From Paratinospora sagittata (lineage: Eukaryota; Streptophyta; Magnoliopsida; Ranunculales; Menispermaceae): a stretch of DNA of 64,000 nt. The first letter of the stretch is position 1. Each line of letters starts with the position of its first letter. Positions 44,401 through 54,756 of this stretch are shown here, piece by piece. The translations under genes were made by a program, and so were the position numbers. The notes beneath the pieces were generated by a model, which did no database searches, had not been told where the DNA came from, and was given only the letters and a program-made list of their open reading frames with translations. The stretch spans positions 13,668,019 to 13,732,018 of the forward strand of contig CM069608.1 in assembly GCA_035771175.1 (NCBI GenBank). The letters are read 5' to 3'.

Positions 44401-45218
44401 TATAATCCATAAGCGTCCTGCTGAACAACGAAGTGAGGGCACAACTTGAATGTAAGCGTCTTAACTTATTCATCGTTCAAAATCAACTAAAGTTGTGAGG
44501 GCGCTATTCTAAAATAGTTGTCCTAACTTGTTTAAAATTGTTTAAAATCACAAGGGCGCTACTGAAGGCCTAAGCGCCCTAATATTTAAAGCATGAAAAC
44601 ATAAGGGTGCTACCAAAAATGTAAGTCTCCTGATGTTTAAACACAATCAGCGAGCTAATGTTTAATCAGCGTCCTGATAAGTTCCTTGGTTGATTCAATG
44701 AGGGCATTACTGAAAAAGTAAGCGTTCTGATAGATATGATCTTTTTAACCTTGTACATTATCAGCATTCTAATGTATCATCAGCGTCCTGACTTACCAAG
44801 TCCAGGTGGGCGCTACTGAAACATTAGCGTCCTGATAAACATATCAGCATCCTGATCGAATACTTAAAGATTGATTTTGAAATTAATTTTAACTTTCAAA
44901 ACTCGATTAAATCAACTAGAAATTTGATCAAACTAAATAATGAAACGATTAAAAGATTAAATCATTTGAGAAATCCTTTCAAACACATCGATCAAAACAT
45001 GCAAATATGTTAATCTTGCCGAGAATCATTTGATCGAAAGTTTTACATTCTAAGTGCATGAAAACTTGAGACATTGAGCTTTCAATAGACTTGTAAGCTT
45101 TGTTCTTTGATCATGGTTCTTGATAGTTTTGAAATACTTAACAAGATCATTAGGTACACAAACATGAGTAGTTTGAAATCATCAAAACATTTCCAGCATG
45201 GGGTTCCTTGAGATAACA
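41415..45218 (-). repeat. 5' LTR of the nested SIRE-like element (split by a solo LTR)
   Basis: Ends TGTTGGCCCAGGTATGTCC (41415) and GATAACA (45218), the same termini as the 3' LTR. Segments 41415-42190 and 44069-45218 join where a solo LTR inserted. The minus-strand TATA is at 42164-42172, and the dyad array at 44330-44860 lies upstream of it once the insertion is removed. It is clearly homologous along its length to 31294-33123 plus 35914-36077. Confidence 0.9.
42191..44068 (-). mobile_element. Solo SIRE-like LTR, 1,878 bp
   Basis: TGTTGGCCCAGATATGTCC at the low end, GGGTTCTACA at the high end. The flanks AAAGT (42186-42190) and AAAGC (44069-44073) are a TSD with one difference. Minus-strand TATA at 42971-42979; array of GAGGGCGTT/AGCGTCCTGA dyads at 43265-43860. 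It resembles the LTR of the element at 45521-54193 more than its host LTR. Confidence 0.88.
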
Positions 45219-45385
45219 GATGCTACTTATGAGGAGAAACTCATTCAGATTCTTAATAGGAAGGTTTAGAAGTTAAGGAATAAAGAAATTTCGTTGGTAA
45301 GAGTCAAATGGCAATTTCATGATATAAGGAACAAACTAGGAAAGCGAGGACCAGATGAGGGAGACGTTTCCTGATCTTTTTACCA
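45219..45385 (+). pseudogene. Gypsy integrase C-terminal tail, continued from 31293
   Basis: The frame from 45219 reads DATYEEKLIQILNRKV, a stop, then KLRNKEISLVRVKWQFHDIR. This is the chromodomain-like C-terminus (ILDRKxxxLRNKxIxLVKVxW) of chromoviral integrases. It joins directly to LDVTQLQVGEE at 31293, showing that 31294-45218 is an insertion. Confidence 0.88.
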
Positions 45386-45520
45386 TTTGAGGTATATTTA
45401 TCCTTATCTTTTAAATTTTGAGGACAAAATTCCTTAAGTTGGGGAGATTGTAACACCTCATACGTCGAGTCCAACATAATCGTTGACTTATACGTATTGT
45501 GAGACGTATTTATATGCAGC
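45386..45520 (+). repeat. Gypsy 3' end: PPT and start of the 3' LTR (truncated)
   Basis: TTTTGAGGACAAAATTCC, then PPT AAGTTGGGGAGAT (45436-45448), then an LTR start TGTAACACCTCATACGTCGA (45449). The first about 65 bp match the 5' LTR at 24481 closely. Homology stops near 45516 and SIRE LTR sequence begins, so the remaining about 2 kb of this LTR is lost. Confidence 0.88.
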
Positions 45521-46387
45521 AAAAGTTAGCATCCTAACACGTTTAAAACAAGTAAAGCATAAGGGCGCTACTAAGGTTATGAGCGTCCTGATGTGTTTAA
45601 CGTGTTTGAACTCGTAAAACGATAAGTACGTTGAAGAACGTTCAACATCCTGAGAGTTACTAAGTTGGTTCTTAAGTGAGGGCGCTCCTGTTCAAGTAGC
45701 GTTCTGAAAGTTTTCCAACTTATAACTATCAGCGTCCTTAAAAATTTAAATCATTAAAAACTCAGAAATCAGTCAGAGAGTTGTTATTGAATCAGTGTCC
45801 TAAAAAATTCATTGGTTGACTCAATGAGGGTGCTACTAATGAAGTAAGCATCCTGATGGATATTAACCTTACAACCTTGAACTATATCAGCGTCCTAATG
45901 TTTCATCAGCGTCCCGAGTTACCAAGTCCAGGAAGGCGCTGTTGAGACATTAGCGTTCTAAAAGGCATATTAAAGTCCTGATGGACACTTAAAAATTGTT
46001 TTGGTTTTTCATTTAAAACTCGATAAACACGATTAAAGTCTTGGTACTTTCGGATCAAATCAAACATAGAAAACTCAATGTAAATGATCGAAAATCAACT
46101 CGACTAAATCATGCAATCATGCATATTGCTGAATCGTATGATAATAGATGTTCTACAACCTAAACACACTCTAATCCTATAAAATATATCTTCACATGAT
46201 CATGGCCTTCAAATAGATCTTGATAGCACTTTCACCATGCGTCATTGAATCTTCGAAACCATCATGTAAGATTAGATGTGTTATGCATACAATATTGTTA
46301 TAAACAAAATGTGGTTTATAATCATAAAAATATCGTTCATATAAGGGACATACTTTTGAAAGAGACATGAGGATAATTGGTTTAACA
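45521..46387 (-). repeat. 3' LTR remnant of the second SIRE-like element
   Basis: The high end GGATAATTGGTTTAACA (46387) matches the 5' LTR end at 54193. It contains dyads such as AGGGCGCTACT and GAGCGTCCTGATG (45530-45975), colinear with 53370-53830. The low-coordinate two-thirds, including the TATA and U5, are missing, and it is fused to gypsy LTR sequence near 45520. PPT remnant 46388-46403 is mutated (AAAAAATGGAGAGAT on the minus strand). Confidence 0.85.
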
Positions 46388-46599
46388 ATCTCTCCATTTT
46401 TTATGATTTCAAACACATCACTATAGGCTTTGAAGGAACCTAAGATAGTGCATGCAATGCAGTGATAATGTTATGTATTACTGATATTAATGTTCTTTGT
46501 TTCATATGATGCTTCAAAACATGTTACTTCTCCCCCTTTTGAAAATATCAAAAAAAGTAAAGCATTATGAATTACTTCTCCTCCTTAATAGAGGTAAGC

Positions 46600-48251
46600 A
46601 TCAAAATATCATTGATCAGTCTGAGAGAACATGTCAAGCTCTCTGCGAATGTGAACAAATTGGTCTTTTGGTAAGGCTTTAGTGAATATATCAGCCAGTT
46701 GTTCTTTTGTGTCAATATGAGGCAATGTAACTTCTCCATTTTGCACATGATCCCGTAAAAAGTGATGTCTTATTTGAATATGTTTAGTTCATGAGTGCAA
46801 TACAGGATATTTGGATATGTTAATAGCACTTGTATTGTCCCACAGAATTTTAGCACATTCAACAAATATTTGATAATTCTAAAGTTGTTGCCTCATGTAT
46901 AAGACCTGAGAACAGCAACTTTCAGCTGCAACATGTTCTGATTCAGCTGTGGATAATGTCACTGAGTGTTGCTTCGTGCAAAACCAAGAAATTGAAGAAT
47001 TTTCAAGAAAGTGACAAAATCCAAAGGGACTTTTTCGGTCAGTTAGGTTGTCGTTATAGTCGACATCTACATAACTTTTCAGTTCAAATGAAACACCTTT
47101 GGAATACCAAATTCCTAGTTTGTTGTGCCATTTATGTACCTGAATATTCGTTTGACACGTTTTAAGTGAGATTTTTTGGGTTCTGATTGAAATCTTGCAC
47201 AAAGATAGACATTGAACATAATGTCAGGTCTACTTGTTGTTAAATACAATAGACTTCCAATCATACTTCTATAAAGTATAGAATCAATTGATTTCCCTTT
47301 TTCATTCTTATCTAATTTAATTGCTGAGTTACAGGGAGTATCAATTGATTTCAAATTATTTATTTGAAACTTTTAACCATTTCCTTAGCATACTTTGTTT
47401 GGCTTATGAAGGTGCCTTTTGGCATTTGCTTAATTTGCAAGCCGAGAACCTATGTAAGTTCTCCCATCATACTCATTTCAAATTTTTTTTTGCATTAGTT
47501 TTGAAAACTCATCACACAACTCTTTGTTTGATGCACCAAAAATGATATCGTCCACATATATTTGAACAATAAGCATATTTTCATTATGGTGTTTGATAAA
47601 CAAAGTTGGATTAATTTTTTCTTTTTGAAATTTATGATCTAAAAGAAACGAACTCAGTCTATCATACCAAGCTCTTGGAGCTTGTCTTAATCCATATAAG
47701 GCTTTGTAAAGTTTGAACACATAATCTGGGTCTTGAGCATCCTCAAAGCCTGGAGGTTATTCCACATATACCTCTTCATTGATGTATCCATTTAAAAATG
47801 CACTCTTTACATCCATTTGGTATAAGGAAAAATTCTTGTAACAAGCATAGGCAAGTAGCATCCTTATTGTCTCTAATCTTGTTGCTGAGACAAAGGCTTC
47901 TTCGAAGTCTATGCCTTCTTCTTAGTTGTACCCTTGTACAACCAATTTAGTCTTATTTCGGACAATGGTACCTTGTTCATTCTTTTTGTTTCTAAAGATC
48001 CATTTGGTTCCTATAATTGATTGATGAAATGGTCTACGGACTAGTTCCCATACTTTGTTTCGCACAAAGTGTCCTAGCTCTTCTTGTATAGCAAGAATCC
48101 AATTTTCATCTTTTAGTGCATCTTCCACTTTGATTGGTTCAAATTGCGATACAAAAGCAACAAGCTCTTGATCTCTTTGAATTGAACCTCTAGTGGATAC
48201 ACCCTTTTGTAGATCTCCTAATATTTGATCTTTGGATAGACCTTTAAACAA
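46600..48251 (-). pseudogene. SIRE-like reverse transcriptase and RNase H
   Basis: Starts in the linker and RT fingers (WELVRRPFHQSIIGTKWIFR, 48251-47922), then a stop. FKLYKALYGLRQAPRAWYDR follows, and the catalytic YVDDIIFG (codons within 47541-47560, both aspartates intact). Next is the thumb/connection YRSMIGSLLYLTTSRPDIMF (47354-47115). RNase H has SYVDVDYNDNLTDRKSPFGF and STAESEHVAAESCCSQVLYM (47202-46879), then the C-terminus HIQIRHHFLRDHVQNGEVTL and LADIFTKALPKDQF (to about 46620). Several frame changes but a fully recognisable domain order, with key acids largely kept; not long dead. Confidence 0.93.
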
Positions 48252-48334
48252 TCTAGTGGTTTTACATGTTTCTAAAGGCTTATCAGTCTCGAGATATATA
48301 ATCTTAGTTGTCTTGGGGTCATCATCATCAAAGT

Positions 48335-49260
48335 TTAATTGTTTAATTTCATCCTCAAGAATTTTCTTACTTTCACTTCATCAAAGTTTACATGAATTGG
48401 TTTTTCTACTGTTTGAGTAGATTTGTTGTAAACTCTATAAGCTCTACTTTGAGAAGAGTATCGTAAAAATATTCCTATATCAGATTTAGGTTCAAACTTG
48501 TCTAAATTGCCTTTATCATTAAGAATAAAACACTTACATCCCAATATTTGAAAATAACTTATGTTGGGTGTTCTACCTTTTCATAATTCATATGGAGTTT
48601 TATTCAAGTCTTTCCTAATTAAAATTTTGTTCATTACATAGCAAATTGTGTTAATAGTTTTTCCCCAAAAATGGATTGCAATGTTATACTCATTAAGCTT
48701 TGTTCTACACATTTCTTGCAAAGACCTATCTTTCTTCTCAACGACACCATTTTGTTGAGGTGTTCTAGGGCCGAGATATGGTGAGTGTAACCTTAATTAT
48801 TACAAAATTCTTAAATATTTTATTAACAAATTCGCCTCCTCTATCACTTCTAATTATGTTGATTTTACGACTCTTTTCATTTTCAACTCTTTTACAAAAT
48901 TTTATAAATAGTTCAGATGCATCAAATTTATGAGCTAATAAAAATACCCAAGTAAATCTAGTAAAGTCATCAACAATCACAAATACATAAGATTTACCAC
49001 CTAAGCTTTGGGTCTTGGTTTGTCCGAATAGATCCATGTGAATCAGTTCCAAAGCTCTAGAGGTAGATTGATGCCTCTTGCTCTTAAATGATGATTGGGT
49101 ATGCTTGCCTAGTTGACATGGTTCATACACCTTGTCTTTTGAGTAAATTTCCTTTGGAATACCCTTGGCAAGATCGTGTTTAACAATTCTGGATATGTTA
49201 TCCATACTAACATGAGCAAGTCTTCCATGCCAGAGCCATGCATCATCTCACAAAATAACA
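48335..49260 (-). pseudogene. SIRE-like integrase
   Basis: GAG_pre-integrase WHGRLAHVSMDNIS (about 49180-49240) leads into 49205-48765: CX2-type block YEPCQLGKHTQ, catalytic core IHMDLFGQTKTQSLGGKSYV (first Asp), VIVDDFTRFTWVF and NIIRSDRGGEFVN (second Asp). After a frame change, QQNGVVEKKDRSLQEMC (48725-48754) holds the catalytic Glu. The C-terminal GIFLRYSSQSRAYRVYNKST lies at 48544-48335. All three catalytic acids survive; the ORF is broken by frameshifts and stops. Confidence 0.92.
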
Positions 49261-49299
49261 CTTAAACAAGTTACGTTTTGTTTCTCCATGTCATTAAGA

Positions 49300-50054
49300 T
49301 TTGTACAACTAACGTTCTTATGTCTAGATGCCATGAATGCAACAGTTTTATCTATATGTCTAATAATGCACCTATTTGCTTCAAATTAAATATCATAACC
49401 ATTGTCACATAATTGACTTATGCTCAAGATATTATGTTTTAGCCCTTTGACATAAAGTACATCAAATATGGATAAAAAATCATTACAAATGATTCACATG
49501 CCTTCAATATCACCTTTGTTGTCATCTCCGAAGGTGACCTTTCCTCTTTTCTTCTTTTCAAGGCTCAAAAATTTAGATTTATTTCCCGTCATGTGCCTTG
49601 AGTAGCCACTATCTAGATACAATAGTTCTTCATTTTTGCTCATTTACATGACATAAAATACTTTTAACTTTGGCACCCATGCTACTTTGGGTCCATGCAT
49701 GTTAGCATCAGTAAGCACAATCTTTTCAATCCATGCGTATTTCTTGTTCTTTTCATTTAGGACATTACATCTAAGCATGGTATGACCTTCCCTATGACAC
49801 TTATGACATTTCGGTCTTTTGGTCAATAAAGTTTTATACTCCTTTTGCTTTGATACATGTGTGTAACCTAAGCCAACTTTATCAAATGCACATCTTTGTG
49901 ATCCCAACATCATGTCAAATAATTTTTGACCATTGGTGAACTTGATCACAGTGCAGTTCAAGTCTTCCTTTTCCTTTCTAAGTGTTTCATTTTCATATTT
50001 CAGTTTCTCAACAACTTTCTTAAGTTGTTCACTATCTAGGGATAGTTCATCCAA
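49300..50054 (-). pseudogene. SIRE-like gag C-terminus and protease
   Basis: 50054-49644 encodes a coiled coil (MDELSLDSEQLKKVVEKLKY…) and a zinc knuckle CHKCHREGHTMLRC with intact ligands. It then continues VAWVPKLKVFYVM to a stop. The protease follows (about 49620-49300) with LDSGYSRHMTGNKSKF: the catalytic DSG is encoded at 49605-49613. The next residue, Cys in most copia proteases, is Tyr here. GLKHNILSISQLCDNGYDI closes it. It would process the Gag-Pol polyprotein. Confidence 0.88.
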
Positions 50055-50071
50055 CTCTTCTTGTTAAAACT

Positions 50072-51030
50072 TTATTTCTTAGAGAGCTTCCTCAAGACTA
50101 AGTTTGGCTTTTCATTTCTCCTAACTTCTTTGCTGAGTTTTAACTTAAGATTATGCATCTGAATATCAAAAGCATTAACTTCATCATCAGGTTCAGATTT
50201 TACCTCCGTGCTTGCCATTAAGCACAGTGTAGCAATGTGATCTGAATCTAGTTCATCATTTTTTGTCCTTTCTTCTTGAACTTGTGTTCTTCTTATGTCT
50301 AGTGGGACACTCACTCTTTACATGACCAGGTTTGTTACGACTGTAATAAATAAACTTTATAGGTTTTGACTCTGGTTTCTTTCCTTTGTGGAACTTTGAG
50401 TAAGAGCCACTCTTACCCTTTTTTCTAATCAGCCTGTTGAATTTTTTAGATAACATAGTCATGTCATCTTCTGAATCTGAATCATTTTCAACATTGAGGG
50501 CAATAGATTTCTTTTCTTTTTCCTCAACCTTGACTGAGCACATCTTATATTTTATTTTCATTTCATGATCCATGAATGAACCACACAATTCATAAAAAGT
50601 ATATTCAGCTAGATTTTTGGCTTATTCAATAGCCTTGGCCTTGGGTTCCCAAGCTCTAGGTAGACCCCTCAGAAACTTCCTAACAGTTTCTTCTTGGTCA
50701 TAACTTATGCCTAAGTTTTTCATCTCATTGATGTTTGTTGTAAACCGAGCAATAGTCTCAGCTATAGAATCAATTTCCTCCATCCTATAGGTCTCATATT
50801 TCTCAACTAGCATTTGGAGCTTTGCCATTTTTACTTGCAAAGTTCCTTCATGGGTAACCTCTAACTTATCCCAAATTTCCTTAGTTGTTTCACAAGCACT
50901 AACCCTATTGAACTCTTCGACTGACAAACAGCAAAATAGAATGTTTACAGCTTGATTGTTTAACTTTTCTTTTCTTTGGGACTCCATTCATATAACTCCT
51001 TAGGGACATTAATACCATCTACGGTCTATG
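50072..51030 (-). pseudogene. SIRE-like gag, N-terminal and central part
   Basis: Begins abruptly at about 51030 in VDGINVPKELYEWSPKEKLN, so the first part of gag is missing. Then NILFCCLSVEEFNRVSACET and FLRGLPRAWEP (50987-50622). A zinc-knuckle region (YYSRNKPGHVKSEC, 50588-50256) has its first Cys ligand changed to Tyr, which should weaken RNA binding. An acidic segment and a short coil (50314-50072) follow. Compared with the copy at 10048-11160, the two are closely similar along their length, with different disabling changes. Confidence 0.9.
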
Positions 51031-51040
51031 TAGGTGTTGG

Positions 51041-54000
51041 ACATTTGTTACACCTTCTCAACTTACGGGCTTAAAAATAATTGTTTCTCAACTTTCAGCT
51101 GTGAAAATAATCGTTACAACTCTAGCAACACTTGCTCTAAACCAATGACTATCCAGTCACAAAAACCAAGGTACAAGATGAGATATGATTCCCTTTATTT
51201 TGAATCAAAGTGACAAAGCTTTGGATTGAACCTTCTGTTACCACAGATTCAGCAAAATATGTATGATGAAGTTCAACTGAAAATTGGTTCAAAAATCTTT
51301 TGACTTCTTCAATGGATTTTTGAAAAAATATAAATGATGATCAACTAATCCAGAAGACTTAATGTATTTCAAAAATATCGAGAGTTTAAAGCAGTTGGTA
51401 GAAAACTAACTTCCAAGAGTTTTTGCACAAGTAAAAATTGTTATATGTTTTTTAAACAGGTTTTCAGTTTTCATATTTGATACATATCTTTGATCTGCTC
51501 CAAGGCAGCATATATACAGAAACAACAATGGCGCAATGAACTTGTAGTAATTTTGGAGCACAAAGTTATTTCAAAAAACAACGAACACATTCTTTCCCAA
51601 AAAGGATTTGATTCAATGTATGCAACTACAACAACAACACCTAAATCTTTTGATCGATCATGAGAATGGAATGCTCTAATAAAGTATTTGAACGTTCTAA
51701 AAAGATTCAAAAGTTCTAAAAAAAGTTTTGGTCAGCTCTAAAAAGTGCAGGTGCCAACTTTGTGACAATGTCGGATTAGAGTCCTGATTGGTCAATCAGC
51801 GTCCTAACGCATAATCTCTATTTTGTCATTTTGTTCCTTGAGGGCGCTCATGAACCATAAGCATCATGCTGAACTAAGAAGTGATGGCGCTACAAAGAAT
51901 GTAAGCATCCTAACTCTCTTAACGAATAATTGTTGGTTTGATGACCCTCACCCTCTGTACTTTTCAAGATTCCAAATGATATTTTATGTTATCTAATTTG
52001 TGTGTTGAGTATGTTTCAGTTTAACATATAATAAGACTTGAGATCAGAAACAGAGATAGTATACTCACAAAGTTTATATCAAAATTGAAGTTCTAGAAGC
52101 AAGGCTTGAAGCACAAATACCAAGGAACTCAAATGTGCAAACAAGGCAAGTCAACTAGAGTCAAGATGAAAGTTAACCAAAGTCAACCGAAGATCAAAGC
52201 ACAAGAACGGAACGTCTCAAAACATCGTAATTGTTTTAGATCTCTCTAGGTTGTAGGTTTCTTTCAGAGTTGATCAGCCACTTGTCTATATTGTGTTTTT
52301 CACCGGATCGAATTTCATTTTTATATCATGAAGAGTTTTCAAAAGCTTTCTAATTTCTGATTCTTCTTGCAGATGTAATCATGATCCAAATGGGTTCCAT
52401 TGTTTTATCAATCATGGAACTTAAATGGTATTCTGGACATGTATATGTTTCCCAAGAACTCGTGGAATGCATTCCTCTTTTATGGAACGCACTCCAATGG
52501 CAAAAATACATCTCCTTTGCCTCTGACAAGTTGAACACACTCCAATAGGGAGAAACACGTTTTAGGCATAAGACAAGAGTGTGCAAAACTCTCGGGTCTT
52601 GTGGAACGCGTTCCAGTTTTGTGAAGCACATTCCAGCTATACAAAACCCAATTCTATGTATTTTTGCCTCGAGCCTTGTTTAACGCATTTCAAGATTTTG
52701 AAACGCGTTCCAACTGGGCTGTGAAAAATATGGCATTTTTGTCTCGAGTCTTGTGGAATGCGTTCTAGCTGGTTTGTGAAAATACATTATTTTCTCTTGG
52801 GCTTTATAAAACGCACTCTAACAAAGTTTGTTCATCATCTTGCATTCTATCACATATCTCATTTTTGGTTTGTTTCGAGGTAATATCATTTTGGTTTTTC
52901 GAATTCTTGTTGTGCATGTTTTTCATATTATAGTGGCTGAGAAATCCTGTAAGAGATCATTTAAGATTGTAATTTTTCTTTTCTTGGAGTTTGTTCCATT
53001 ATTGAACAAATCCCCATTTGACAAATTGATATATCATTGAAATCTAGCAAGTGTGCTAGTTGGGAAGATTCTCCTACGGAGGATCAGTGTTTGTATTCGG
53101 CTTGATCCTCACTCGTGAAACAGGATCGGTTTAGTGAAGAGTTTAGGAAATCCTAGTCGGTGAAACTAGGTAGTGGAGGTAGGCTTATTGGGAAGTCAAA
53201 CCATTATAAATCGCTGTGCATTGTCCACTTTGTTACTTTCTTCATATTCCTGCGCTATTACTTGTTCACGTATATTAAATATTTGAGAAAGATCCTGAAA
53301 AATCCGCCAACACCCAATTCACCCCCCTTGGGTGTCTATCAATAAAGACGACAAAAGTTGTGAGGGCGCTAAGCAAAAGTTAGCGTCATGTCATGTTTAA
53401 AACAAGTAAAGCATAAGGGTGTTACTAAGGCTATGAGCGTCCTGATGTTTTTAACGTGTTTGAACTCGTAAAATGATAAGTATGTTGAAGAACGTTCAGC
53501 GTCCTAAGAGTTATTAAGTTGGTTCTTAATTGAGGACGCTCCTGTTCAAGTAACGTCTTGAAAGTTTTTCAACTTATAACTGTCAGCGTCATTAAATATT
53601 TAAATCATTAAAAACTTAAAAATTTGTCAACGAGCTGATATTGAATCAGCGTCCTGACAAGTTCATTGGTTGACTCAATGAGGGCGCTACTAATGAAGTA
53701 AGCGTCCTGATGGATATTAACGTTTCAACCTTGAACTATATTAGTGTCATGACTTACCAAGTCCGAGAGGGCGCTGCTATGACATTAGCGTCCTGAAAGA
53801 CATATTAGTGTCCTTATGGACACTTAAATACAATTTTTGTTTTCCATTTGAAACTCGATAAACACAATTAAAGTCTTGGTACTTTCGAATAAAATCAAAC
53901 ATAACTCGACTAAATCATGCAATCAAGCATACTGCTGAATCGTATGATAATAGATGTTCTACAACCTAAATACACTCTAATCCTATAAAATATATCTTCA

Positions 54001-54193
54001 AACGATCATAGCCTTCAAATAGATCTTGATAGCACTTTTACCATGCATCATTGAATCTTCGAAGCCTTCATGTAAGATTAAATGTGTTATGCATACAATA
54101 TTGTTATAAACAAAATGTGGTTTGTAATCATCAAAATATCATTCATATAAGGGACATACTTTTGAAATGGACATGAGGATAATTGGTTCAACA
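51041..54193 (-). repeat. 5' LTR of the second SIRE-like element (split by a solo LTR, 3' end deleted)
   Basis: Segments 51041-51930 and 53347-54193. High end AATTGGTTCAACA (54193). Minus-strand TATA about 51509-51517. The dyad array spans 51780-51915 and, beyond the insertion, 53365-53830. The terminal TGTTGGCCCAGATATG block is absent: the LTR begins within the 'TTCTCAACTTACGGG' ladder next to gag. Confidence 0.85.
51931..53341 (+). mobile_element. Solo LTR, 1,411 bp, plus orientation
   Basis: Starts TGTTGGTTTGATGACC and ends TTCACCCCCCTTGGGTGTCTATCA. The flanks ATAAT (51926-51930) and ATAAA (53342-53346) are a TSD with one difference. It has an array of GGAACGCGTTCC/GGAACGCACTCC palindromes (52430-52815) up to a TATA-like CTTTATAAA (52801). 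It belongs to the family of 6545-8492, opposite in orientation to its host LTR. Confidence 0.88.
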
Positions 54194-54756
54194 TTTGCCA
54201 ATGGCCATCCACTTCAAATAGAGAGGTATGGGCTTGCTAGCTTGTTTACACAAAGCAAGCTCACAAGCGCAAGGCAATCCATATATTTTACGTAACACAC
54301 ATCCACATGTATTTCGGTCCAACCCAACACTTTCAACACATGCTAACTCTTCCCATATCTTGTCTAGTGCAGCTCTAGAAATGAAGCAACGCAAATAGAA
54401 TCTTGAAAGTGATATTTTACAGTGTTTAGACTTTTTTCAAATGAAGCCTTAATCTCTTTGTGTTGCAGCCCTAGCATAGTATTGATTGTCGTCCATAATG
54501 TCTCGAAGTTACCTTGAGATGAACCTAGAGATCTCTTCAACTTTGAATGTGCACTCTCCACCCTATTGGTTGTAGTATTGCTCAAGTGCATAAATTGATT
54601 CGTCCGCACCTTCACAAATATTTCTCTATGAGGTTCCAACCATGTCGTATTGAGGTATTTAATTAAATCAAGGTACTCAGTATACTCTCGAAACAACACA
54701 TTTTTTTTATGATTGTATTCATTCATTGTTTCAGCAAAAACCAACTCATTCCACTG
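54194..54756 (-). pseudogene. FAR1/MULE-type transposase C-terminal fragment (copy 1)
   Basis: The minus strand encodes NELVFAETMNEYNHKKNVLF, YLDLIKYLNTTWLEPHREIF, NTTTNRVESAHSKLKRSLGS and, after a frame change, a SWIM finger CGCVLRKIYGLPCACELALC. It corresponds to 57140-57660 of the opposite-strand copy 2 but keeps a good SWIM motif. It is bounded at 54193 by the SIRE 5' LTR and at about 54757 by an unrelated repeat. It lacks the catalytic core. Confidence 0.88.

Larger units (their letters stand above)
31294..45218 (-). mobile_element. Nested non-autonomous SIRE-like copia element (13.9 kb with later insertions)
   Basis: Inserted in the gypsy integrase. Order on the minus strand: 5' LTR (45218-41415, split), PBS (41412-41401), gag (41220-40370), promoter-like array, accessory env-like ORF (39388-36480), PPT (about 36200-36188), 3' LTR (36077-31294, split). 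Protease, integrase, RT and RNase H are all absent, so it must have depended on an autonomous partner such as 45521-54193. Net LTR lengths are about 1.99 and 1.92 kb. Flanks GAAGT (31289-31293) and GATGC (45219-45223) match at only 3 of 5 bases, but the gypsy reading resumes in register across the insertion. Confidence 0.88.
45521..54193 (-). mobile_element. SIRE-like copia element with all pol domains (degenerate)
   Basis: Minus-strand order: 5' LTR (54193-51041, split by a solo LTR), gag (51030-49644), protease (about 49610), integrase (49260-48335), RT and RNase H (48251-46620), PPT (about 46400-46388), 3' LTR remnant (46387-45521). The LTR-gag junction at about 51040 lacks the last about 230 bp of LTR, the PBS and the gag start. 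The 3' LTR lacks its low-coordinate end. There is no env-like ORF between RNase H and the PPT. A relative could have supplied proteins in trans to 31294-45218. Confidence 0.88.

Noticed and set aside
45219..45448. Start of a new gypsy element
   Set aside because: The sequence is the C-terminal pol tail plus PPT, not a 5' end, and continues the interrupted element of 24481-31293.
46391..46600. Env-like ORF in the second SIRE element
   Set aside because: RNase H homology reaches to about 46620 and only about 220 bp with many stops separates it from the PPT; no room for an env-like gene.
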